A model generated the notes under the pieces. It was not told where the DNA came from. It made no database searches and was given only the letters and a program-made list of their open reading frames with translations. From Winogradskyella endarachnes (GTDB taxonomy: Bacteria; Bacteroidota; Bacteroidia; Flavobacteriales; Flavobacteriaceae), in assembly GCF_009741275.1 (NCBI RefSeq), contig NZ_WOWS01000001.1, positions 310,001 through 374,000 of the forward strand: a stretch of DNA of 64,000 nt, given 5' to 3'. The stretch's first letter is position 1. Each line of letters opens with the position of its first letter. This document shows positions 9,240 through 16,216 of the stretch, one piece after another. A program made the position numbers and the translations under genes.

Positions 9240-10400
9240 TTAATCAGTAAAAGGATCGGCATATTTTTCGTCTGTTATAAATTCTTCATCTGTAAGGGTA
9301 TGTAAAAAGTCTACCAAAGCCTGCTTATCAGCATCAGAAAGGTTAAGACGACGTACATTGTTTCCTTGTCTTAAGCGATTATCTAAATTAGGATTATTTT
9401 GAACACCACTATTGTAATGTTCAATAACTTCTTCTAAGGTTGAAAACCTGCCATCATGCATATAAGGCCCTGTTAAACCAATGTTTCTTAAAGATGGTAC
9501 TTTAAACTCACCAAGTTCATTGTTATTTCCTGTAATTCCGCCAACACCTAAATCTGTAATTGTAGCATCTAAGCCATTGTTTCTGGCGTCATCACCAACA
9601 AATACATTGGTTGCATGGCAATCAAAACAACGTGTTTGGTTACTTAAAAACAGTTGTTTTCCTCTATTTTCAGATGCTGTAAAATTAGGAAAGTTGTTGT
9701 TAATATTTTGTGTTTGTGCTAAACCTTCGTCAAACTTAGATTGGTAAGACACCATAGAACGTATAAATTGAGATAAGGCTAAGGCTATTCTCTGGCTTGT
9801 TACATTACCATCACCAAATGCATTTGTAAACAAAACCTGATAATAATTTTCTTGTGCTAATTTAGTTTCTAATGCGTCTAACGTCATGCCCATTTCTACT
9901 AAATCTTGAATAGGAATCAACGTTTGTGCCTCTAACGTAGCACCACGTTCATCCCAAAAAAAGCGTCCATTTTGGTAAAATCTAGCATTAGCTAAACCCA
10001 TAGAATTCCTTGGCGTTAATTCACCATTAAAACCAATACTAAACTGATTTGGGTCAGAGAAACCATGTTCTTGCAAATGGCAAGACGCACAGGCAATTGT
10101 ATTATTTAAAGAGAGCTTTTTATCATAAAATAAAACACGTCCTAAAACGGCACCATCATCTGTAACAGCATTATTGTTAGGTGTGTTGTCTTCATTAAGT
10201 ACATCGTTATCTAAAAAATAATCAGGCAATACAATGTTAGCATAATTAAAAGGTGAATCAGGAAGGTTAAGAATATTAGAGTCTATTGGTAATTCTTCAG
10301 AAATTATTACATCGTCTTCTACAGGTGAATAATCATCTTCATTACAAGACATTACAATAGAACTTATGAGCAAAACAGGAATAAGGTTTTTCATATACAT
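9240..10400 (-). CDS. Di-haem cytochrome c peroxidase (MauG/CcpA family) lipoprotein
   Basis: A 386-residue lipoprotein (lipobox IVMSC, Cys19; starts at M1 or M3). It carries two c-type haem sites, C104-A-S-C107-H108 and C258-F-D-C261-H262, and the family blocks GRVLFYDKKLS, ERGATLEAQ and GPYMHDGRFSTLEEVIEHYNSG. Such enzymes reduce hydrogen peroxide with electrons from small cytochromes in the periplasm; MauG-type members oxidise proteins instead. It lies 46 bp beyond the sigma gene on the same strand but has its own promoter-like element at 10453-10486. Since the haloperoxidase consumes peroxide, co-control of both enzymes is plausible. Confidence 0.93.
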   Translation of the reverse strand: MYMKNLIPVLLISSIVMSCNEDDYSPVEDDVIISEELPIDSNILNLPDSPFNYANIVLPDYFLDNDVLNEDNTPNNNAVTDDGAVLGRVLFYDKKLSLNNTIACASCHLQEHGFSDPNQFSIGFNGELTPRNSMGLANARFYQNGRFFWDERGATLEAQTLIPIQDLVEMGMTLDALETKLAQENYYQVLFTNAFGDGNVTSQRIALALSQFIRSMVSYQSKFDEGLAQTQNINNNFPNFTASENRGKQLFLSNQTRCFDCHATNVFVGDDARNNGLDATITDLGVGGITGNNNELGEFKVPSLRNIGLTGPYMHDGRFSTLEEVIEHYNSGVQNNPNLDNRLRQGNNVRRLNLSDADKQALVDFLHTLTDEEFITDEKYADPFTD

Positions 10401-10452
10401 AGATTTAAGTTTGAATTAAAACACAACAGCATTATTGCATCTTTACCTATTG

Positions 10453-10486
10453 ACGTGTAGGTCCTTATTTTACCCAACCCTTAAAT
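10453..10486 (-). promoter_or_regulatory. Candidate ECF sigma promoter of the cytochrome c peroxidase gene
   Basis: Minus strand: ATTTAAGGGTTGGGTAAAAT (10486-10467), then AA, 9 nt and CGT (10455-10453). It differs from the haloperoxidase element by one inserted G and keeps the same spacing to CGT. The start codon is 53 bp downstream. Confidence 0.6.
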
Positions 10487-10577
10487 AATAAATATTTTAT
10501 TAATACATGAATTTAGTCAGTGTTTACTAATTATTTTTGTATTCTAGTAATTATGTTCTATATTCGTAACCATCATT

Positions 10578-11204
10578 ATGAAACATAAAATAAAAACAGA
10601 AGCGATTTCGTTATTTAACACCTTAGGATTTTCGGTAGTTTCTATGAAACAAATAGCCGATAAACTGGGAATTAGTGCAGGAAATTTAAGGTATCATTAT
10701 CTAAACAAGGAAGCTTTACTAAAGGTAATTTACACGGAAATGTACAATGAAACCTTAGATTACATTCTTCCTGAGAACACCTACATTACATTGTTTCATT
10801 TTGAAGAAATGATGCAGAAATTTGATAATCTGCAACAACGTTATGCCTTTTTTTTTAAAGAAATAGTACACATTTCTACGGTTTATCCTGGCATTTCAAA
10901 ACAATATGAAGCATCTAATTTGGTGCGTTTTAAAGATGCCAGAAAACTAATTGATTACTATATAGAATCGGGTAGAATGGTACCAGAAAACCAAACTATA
11001 GACTACGATAAGGTGATTTATACCATATGGATGATCAGTACATTTTGGCAAGCCCAAAAACAAATAATGAAGACAGAACAGTACAAGGTTAACAAACGAC
11101 CTTCTATAGAAATTCAGTGGAATCTACTTTTACCATATTTAACGGAAAAAGGATTAAACGAATACCAAGAACTCCGAAAATTTATTAAAACAACAACAAA
11201 TTAA
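10578..11204 (+). CDS. TetR/AcrR family transcriptional regulator
   Basis: A 208-residue protein with an N-terminal TetR helix-turn-helix (residues 8-50: FNTLGFSVVSMKQIADKLG, ISAGNLRYHYLNKEALLKVI) and an all-helical ligand-binding region. The C-terminal part is rich in aromatic residues (TIWMISTFWQAQKQ), as in regulators that sense hydrophobic ligands. A -7-like TATTTTTG lies at 10532-10539. The next gene, a DUF962 membrane protein, starts 10 bp downstream, so the two are probably cotranscribed and a lipid-related signal is possible. Confidence 0.88.
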   Translation: MKHKIKTEAISLFNTLGFSVVSMKQIADKLGISAGNLRYHYLNKEALLKVIYTEMYNETLDYILPENTYITLFHFEEMMQKFDNLQQRYAFFFKEIVHISTVYPGISKQYEASNLVRFKDARKLIDYYIESGRMVPENQTIDYDKVIYTIWMISTFWQAQKQIMKTEQYKVNKRPSIEIQWNLLLPYLTEKGLNEYQELRKFIKTTTN

Positions 11205-11214
11205 ATACTACTAA

Positions 11215-11700
11215 ATGAGAAAAATAGATGCCCTTTTAAGCGAATACGCAGTAAGTCACCAAACCAAATTAAATATTGCCATACACTATGTTTGTGTACC
11301 ACTTATCTTTTTTAGTCTTATTGGGTTATTGGCTAGTATTCCTGTACCAGAAGCTATACGTACTGTTTTCCCTGATGTTTTAGCACCTTACATGCATTTT
11401 GGAACGCTTGTCATTGTATTAGGACTCATCTACTATTTACGTTTATCACTTGTATTATTTATTGGTATGCTGGTATTTTCTGCGATTGTACTTTTAACAA
11501 TAGATCAAATTTCGTTATTACAATTTGCACCACTTTGGCAAATAATGCTTGGTATTTTTGTAGTGTCTTGGATAGGCCAATTTATAGGTCATAATCACGA
11601 GGGTAAAAAGCCATCCTTCTTAAAAGATTTACAGTTTTTAATGATTGGTCCTGCATGGACAATGAGTCATTTATTTGACGCTTTTAAAATTAAGTTTTAA
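11215..11700 (+). CDS. DUF962/Mpo1-like membrane protein
   Basis: A 161-residue protein with about four hydrophobic segments and the family signatures HQTKLNIAIHYVCVP near the N-terminus and IGQFIGHNHEGKKPSF near residue 120, ending in GPAW. These His-containing motifs correspond to the conserved metal-binding histidines of the yeast Mpo1 family (2-hydroxy fatty acid dioxygenase). A fatty-acid oxidation role is inferred from the family only. Translationally close to the TetR gene (10 bp). Confidence 0.85.
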   Translation: MRKIDALLSEYAVSHQTKLNIAIHYVCVPLIFFSLIGLLASIPVPEAIRTVFPDVLAPYMHFGTLVIVLGLIYYLRLSLVLFIGMLVFSAIVLLTIDQISLLQFAPLWQIMLGIFVVSWIGQFIGHNHEGKKPSFLKDLQFLMIGPAWTMSHLFDAFKIKF

Positions 11701-11710
11701 TTAATGTCTA

Positions 11711-12148
11711 TTAGCTTTTAACCAAACTTTCTAAAGCATAATACAACCGATTTTTTGCATTGGATTGGGACCCAAAAACAGAACGAAAAAGTTCACCTTG
11801 TTCCGTAAATAGTAACCATTGAGGTGTGCCTTCTGCATTAAACTGGTCATAGACTTTATGATCTTTATCAATGTAAATAGGGAAAGGAATCTCTCCACTT
11901 GTAAATATGCTTTTAATAGTGGTTTTAGAACCTTCTCTACCTACAAAATCTGCATGAATACCAACAACCTGAATCTCAGCAAAAATTTGTTGAAACTCGT
12001 AAGCCAAAGGAATAGCACGCCCTGTACAACCCAAACAATCATTGTTATAGATAATAACCAACAAAATTTTGCTGTTGTAAACTTGCATTAGGTTTACAGG
12101 ATTATTGTCTAAATCTAAAACGTTTATGGTTGGGGATGAGTTTTGCAT
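11711..12148 (-). CDS. Thioredoxin-fold (redoxin/AhpC-TSA type) protein
   Basis: A 145-residue protein without signal peptide. It has a thioredoxin fold with an N-terminal CxxC (NNDCLGCTGRAIPLA, near residue 38) and the cis-Pro region AEGTPQWLLF near residue 112. The layout matches TlpA/ResA-like or peroxiredoxin-like reductases. As no export signal is visible it probably acts in the cytoplasm. It converges on the DUF962 gene with a 10-bp gap. Substrate unknown. Confidence 0.75.
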   Translation of the reverse strand: MQNSSPTINVLDLDNNPVNLMQVYNSKILLVIIYNNDCLGCTGRAIPLAYEFQQIFAEIQVVGIHADFVGREGSKTTIKSIFTSGEIPFPIYIDKDHKVYDQFNAEGTPQWLLFTEQGELFRSVFGSQSNAKNRLYYALESLVKS

Positions 12149-12201
12149 TAGTGATAAATTTAGATTACCGAAATTTGAGCAAATTTAGTTACTTTATTGA
12201 A

Positions 12202-12212
12202 TGGTTAAACCA
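12202..12212. promoter_or_regulatory. Upstream auxiliary operator-like site of the alginate lyase
   Basis: TGGTTAAACCA is an inverted repeat with a single central base. It resembles the core of the downstream palindrome (TGGTTAACCA) with one extra A and lies about 120 bp upstream of it. It may be a second binding site for the same regulator. Confidence 0.4.
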
Positions 12213-12315
12213 AATAAGAATTCAAAATCCTCAAGTAATATAACTAAACAACTAAGTATCCAACTATTTATCCTTCAAAACAACAGAATTATAGTATTTA
12301 TAACATAAAATTCAA

Positions 12316-12341
12316 TATTTTTGAAATTGGTTAACCAATTT
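12316..12341 (+). promoter_or_regulatory. -7 element overlapping a perfect 18-bp palindromic operator
   Basis: TATTTTTG at 12316-12323 matches the Bacteroidota -7 consensus TAnnTTTG. AAATTGGTTAACCAATTT at 12324-12341 follows immediately and is a perfect palindrome. The expected transcription start falls inside it, so a bound repressor would block initiation. The start codon is 19 bp downstream. No clear -33 element is visible. Confidence 0.65.
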
Positions 12342-12360
12342 TACTTTTTATTGTCTTGTT

Positions 12361-14103
12361 ATGAAAAATTATCTCTACCTCTTTTTTTGCCTAACATTTA
12401 TTAGTATTAATGCCCAAGTGGTTAGCTCTACAACCGAGTTATTAAATGCAGTCTCTAATGCACAATCAGGCACTGTTATAGAAATCGCAGATGGTACTTA
12501 CAATAATGTACTATTATCTATTAATGTAAATGCTACAGAAACGCAACCTTGTATTATTAAAGCTCAAAATCCTGGCAATGTATTTTTTGAAGGTCGTTCT
12601 CATATAAGTTTAGGCGGTTCTTATATTATTTTTGAAGGTATTGTTTTTCAAAATGCATCAGGTCTTATAACCACCAATGATAGAATAGAGCCTGTAATAG
12701 AATTTAGAGATACAAGTAATAATGATTGTGTGAATTGCCATGTAAGAAACATAAAAATTGATAGCTATAATGGTACATTAAGTCAAGCGGAAGACATTTT
12801 TAAGTGGATTATTATTTATGGCGAATATAATGAGGTGAGTTATTGCTCTTTTATTGGTAAAAACGGTGTTGGTAGCATTATTAATGATAATCATAATAAT
12901 TCAACGCCAGATTATTCTAAAATACATCATAACTATTTTGCAGACAGAGTACCAGTTAATAATGATGTTAATGGCTTAAACGACCAAGATGCTATTAGAA
13001 TAGGAACGAGTAGTACTTCACTTTCAGACTCATTTACAGAAGTGTATGATAATTTGTTTTACAATTGGTCTGGTGAAGTTGAAATTATTTCAAACAAATC
13101 TGGAAGCAATAAATATTACAACAATACTTTTAGAGATTACCAAGGCACATTAACCTTAAGACATGGTAATAATGCTGAAGTCTTTGGAAACTTCTTTTTT
13201 GGAAATGAAAACTCATTTTCTGGAGGTGTGCGCGTTATTGGTGAAAATCATAAAGTTTACAATAATTACTTTGAAGGATTAAGATATAGAAAACCAGGTG
13301 GGTCAGGCTCTAGCACAACAGGTGCCTTAAATGTAATGAATGGCCAAGTAAATTCTGCATTATCTGGTTATTATCAAGTAAAAAATGCAATTGTAGTTAA
13401 TAATACGCTTGTAAATTGCGATTTAGGTATTAGAATTGGCACCAGTTTAAGTGGCGCAACGTTGGCACCAGAGAATATTATTGTTGCTAACAATATAATA
13501 TTAGATTCAGAAGATAATGCATTTCAAGAAGTAACAGCACCAACAGGAACATCTATTTACGAAGGTAACATTACTCAAAATGGAAGCTGGGATTTAACCA
13601 ATGGAGTTAACTCAAATCAAACTGTTACATCTGGACTTTTAACTAGTGGAACCGATTTTTACACCATAGAAAGCGGAAGTGCAGCAATTGATGCTGGTCT
13701 TGGCAGTTTTTCATTTTTAACAGAAGATATTTTACATGGCAATAGAGATGCTAATATTGATGCTGGTGCTGAAGAATTTGGAGCCAACGGTAATAAAGGA
13801 CCTTACAACGTTGCCGATGTGGGTACAACACTGGGTTTTGGCGCATTAAATGCCTTATCTATTTCAGAATCTGAATTTATAACAGACCCGTTAAATGTAT
13901 TCCCAATACCAACACAAAACACGTTAACGGTTTCTAAAACACGCAACAACATTGGGACTCTTAAAGTGTACAACTTACAAGGGCAGTTATTAATTTCTAA
14001 ACACATAGAGCAACAAACTATTAATCTAGATTTAGTTGGTTTTACCTCTGGCGTTTATATTTTAAAAACAACAGATCAAAGTATTCGTTTTGTAATTGAA
14101 TAA
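12361..14103 (+). CDS. Polysaccharide lyase family 6 (alginate lyase-like), T9SS-exported
   Basis: A 580-residue protein: signal peptide (residues 1-18, ending INAQ), a PL6 right-handed parallel beta-helix of about 440 residues and a T9SS type A sorting domain from LNVFPIPTQNTLTVSK. Catalytic candidates Lys246 (EIISNKSG) and Arg267 (LTLRHGN) keep the 21-residue spacing of chondroitinase B Lys250/Arg271. PL6 enzymes cleave alginate (poly-mannuronate/guluronate) or dermatan by beta-elimination, so brown-algal alginate is the likely substrate outside the cell. It stands alone, with no SusCD pair or kinase/dehydratase nearby, but carries its own operator. Confidence 0.88.
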   Translation: MKNYLYLFFCLTFISINAQVVSSTTELLNAVSNAQSGTVIEIADGTYNNVLLSINVNATETQPCIIKAQNPGNVFFEGRSHISLGGSYIIFEGIVFQNASGLITTNDRIEPVIEFRDTSNNDCVNCHVRNIKIDSYNGTLSQAEDIFKWIIIYGEYNEVSYCSFIGKNGVGSIINDNHNNSTPDYSKIHHNYFADRVPVNNDVNGLNDQDAIRIGTSSTSLSDSFTEVYDNLFYNWSGEVEIISNKSGSNKYYNNTFRDYQGTLTLRHGNNAEVFGNFFFGNENSFSGGVRVIGENHKVYNNYFEGLRYRKPGGSGSSTTGALNVMNGQVNSALSGYYQVKNAIVVNNTLVNCDLGIRIGTSLSGATLAPENIIVANNIILDSEDNAFQEVTAPTGTSIYEGNITQNGSWDLTNGVNSNQTVTSGLLTSGTDFYTIESGSAAIDAGLGSFSFLTEDILHGNRDANIDAGAEEFGANGNKGPYNVADVGTTLGFGALNALSISESEFITDPLNVFPIPTQNTLTVSKTRNNIGTLKVYNLQGQLLISKHIEQQTINLDLVGFTSGVYILKTTDQSIRFVIE

Positions 14104-14137
14104 ATCTAATTAAAAATAGACTAGGAGCGAGGTCAAC

Positions 14138-15004
14138 TTATTTGTTAGTTGACGCAGCACGTTTAAATTTATAGATAATACCAATATTTATCCCAAAAGA
14201 AGAATACGGTACTTTTACAGCCAGTTCCTTTGAAGTATCTGTATTATCGCTAGACAGATAATCCACATAATGTGTAACACGATTTACACCTGCTGGTAAA
14301 TTATCTAAAGAATACAGTCCGCTCACGGCAACGGTTCCATCTGCTAAAACCACATTGGTATTAAATTCTGTAATCTCAGAATCTTTTCGTTTTAAGCTAA
14401 TTCCATAATATTCAGCTTCTGCAAAAACACTAAAGTTAGCATTTAAATCATGTCTGTAACCAATGGAAGCAACAAAACCCAAAGGAAATTGTCCATGAAA
14501 ATCTTCTACATAATCTGTTTCTGAATAAGAACCAAAAGGCACACCAAAAGCTTCAGCTTCAGCTTCAGAAAACGTCACTTTTTGATTCACTACAGCTTCT
14601 GTTTTACCGCCTAATTTAACTAATGCACCAAGACGTGTGTACACATTCTCATTAAACTTATAAATCACTGACATTGAAGCGCCAAAAGCACGTGCTCGAG
14701 CAATAGCATCTACTTCATAACCTGTTAATCTCACTTTAGACACTGTTTGGTCAGAACCATATAAGTAACCAATACTTAAATCTGTTCCAAGATGCTCATT
14801 AAAATAATACGCACCACGTATTTGTGTATTAATTCCTTCTCCATAGCTGCCATAGCTATTTTCTGTTCCGTCTGCTGTTTGCGTTTCTCCAAGTTTCATT
14901 CCTGCACTTCCAATAGCATAGCCACCACTTAGAGATATTTCAAACTGAGCATACGCGCTTGTACTTAAAAGTATTGCAGAAAGCGCTATTATAAATTGTT
15001 TCAT
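14138..15004 (-). CDS. Outer-membrane beta-barrel protein
   Basis: A 288-residue protein with a clear signal peptide (cleavage after AYA near residue 19). Alternating aromatic/polar strands follow (FEISLSGGYAIGSAG, YYFNEHLGTDLSIGYLYG), and the last strand is FGINIGIIYKFK. This is the pattern of an OmpA-like or PorT-like eight- to ten-stranded barrel without periplasmic domain. Function unknown. It is transcribed singly and converges with the alginate lyase gene. Confidence 0.75.
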   Translation of the reverse strand: MKQFIIALSAILLSTSAYAQFEISLSGGYAIGSAGMKLGETQTADGTENSYGSYGEGINTQIRGAYYFNEHLGTDLSIGYLYGSDQTVSKVRLTGYEVDAIARARAFGASMSVIYKFNENVYTRLGALVKLGGKTEAVVNQKVTFSEAEAEAFGVPFGSYSETDYVEDFHGQFPLGFVASIGYRHDLNANFSVFAEAEYYGISLKRKDSEITEFNTNVVLADGTVAVSGLYSLDNLPAGVNRVTHYVDYLSSDNTDTSKELAVKVPYSSFGINIGIIYKFKRAASTNK

Positions 15005-15225
15005 AATTAAAGTTTATTATAAAAATAAAGTTATCGACTTAAAAATTAAATAGGCACAAAATTACTGATATTAAGCAGATTGTACTATTAAAACTTATGT
15101 AAAAATTGAAGTTATTTTAAAACAATATATTACACTGAAAAACAGAAGCATAAAAGAAATACTTGTTTAAGAATCAGCGTTATTAAATTAAAAGTTTAAG
15201 GTAGAATACTAAAATTTCGATTGCA

Positions 15226-15597
15226 TTAGACGCAAGTTTTACATACACCAGAGATTACACAATTCATATTTTCTACAAGATAACCTTTTGGTATCGCCAA
15301 ATTGACTTCTACAGGCAAACATTCTACAGTTTCACATTGAGTGCACCTAAAGTGGAAGTGATCATGATTATGTTGTTCTTCGCAATCATTACATAAGGCA
15401 AAATACTGTTTGCCATTTTCGGCAACAATTTTATGCAAAACGCCATCATCGCAAAATCGATTCAATACTCTGTAAATCGTCGCTCTGTTAATATCTATAG
15501 AAATTTGCTGTTCTATAGCGTCTTGACTCATAGCTTTTCCTGCTTTAGTTAATACCTCTAAAACAGCTTCTTTAGTTGGTGTTTTTCTTCTTTTCAT
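15226..15597 (-). CDS. zur: Fur-family metalloregulator, probably Zur
   Basis: A Fur-fold repressor of 123 residues from the ATG at 15597. An upstream in-frame ATG at 15618 would add seven residues, but its codons coincide with a palindromic box, so the inner start is preferred. The N-terminal winged helix contains QISIDINRATIYRVLNRF. The C-terminal half has CxxC pairs (CTQC, CKTC, plus CNDC) and a His cluster EEQHNHDHFHF that supply structural and regulatory zinc sites. Fur, PerR and Zur look alike. Assignment to zinc rests on the divergent gene set (COG0523 GTPase, FolE, MerC-like and His-rich proteins) and is inferred. Confidence 0.82.
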   Translation of the reverse strand: MKRRKTPTKEAVLEVLTKAGKAMSQDAIEQQISIDINRATIYRVLNRFCDDGVLHKIVAENGKQYFALCNDCEEQHNHDHFHFRCTQCETVECLPVEVNLAIPKGYLVENMNCVISGVCKTCV

Positions 15598-15599
15598 AC

Positions 15600-15647
15600 T
15601 AATGCGATTTATATGCATTATATTATTGCGATTCTATTGCAATAATA
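15600..15647. promoter_or_regulatory. Two tandem Zur/Fur-type operators
   Basis: Site 1: TAATGC-N9-GCATTA (15600-15620). Site 2: TATTATTGC-N9-GCAATAATA (15621-15647), a perfect 9-bp inverted repeat. Both spacers start GATT and contain TAT, and the centres are 24 bp apart. The sites lie between the Fur-family gene and the divergent zinc-type operon and could control both. Confidence 0.75.
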
Positions 15648-15666
15648 AAAAATAATAATATCTTTG
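15636..15666 (+). promoter_or_regulatory. Promoter of the zinc-type operon
   Basis: ATTG (15636-15639, near-match to the -33 TTTG) is followed after 19 bp by TATCTTTG (15659-15666), a full match to TAnnTTTG. The -33 element lies inside operator site 2, so repressor binding would occlude it. The first start codon is 45 bp downstream of the -7 element. Confidence 0.65.
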
Positions 15667-15711
15667 CATACATAATACTTATAAATTTAAGTTATTTAGC
15701 GCAATTCTTTA

Positions 15712-16023
15712 ATGAAAACCAGTGTTTTAAAACATAGTATCACGTATTTTTTCCTGATTCTTTTTCTTTCAATGAAAATGGTAGGATTACATGCATTATC
15801 ACACATAGATGATAACGATGATCATGATACGCACTGTGAAATTTGTGATTTTACGCTTACTCAAAATCTAACACCTGCACTTGCTCCAGAAGTTCAATTA
15901 GTTTCAATAGAAAATACAGAGACAATACTTCACCAAGAGGTTATTAATATCTACACTTTTGCAGGTATTAATTCTTATTCTGTTAATCAATTATTTTCTA
16001 GACCACCTCCTTATTCTGTATAA
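15712..16023 (+). CDS. Small exported His/Cys protein at the head of the zinc-type operon
   Basis: A 103-residue protein with an N-terminal hydrophobic segment (residues 10-28) that may be a signal peptide or anchor. A potential metal-binding cluster follows (LSHIDDNDDHDTHCEICDF, residues about 30-48) with three His, two Cys and several Asp. The C-terminus is Pro-rich (RPPPYSV). I recognise no family. First gene after the Zur boxes and 193 bp ahead of a TonB receptor; small proteins of this type often precede metal receptors. A periplasmic zinc-binding role is inference. Confidence 0.7.
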   Translation: MKTSVLKHSITYFFLILFLSMKMVGLHALSHIDDNDDHDTHCEICDFTLTQNLTPALAPEVQLVSIENTETILHQEVINIYTFAGINSYSVNQLFSRPPPYSV

Positions 16024-16216
16024 ATTCTGCAATACATAGTTTCTGTATTTCTACATTCAACGTCTTTAATGATAAGGTGATTTATATTGTAAAAACACTA
16101 TTCAATAGTCATTAAAAAGCCATGCAAAACGTGGAGAAACACCATACATAAACTGTTAGTATTACTAATTAACGTTCGCTCCTAAGAACAAATTTCAATT
16201 TCTATTTAATCTCAGT

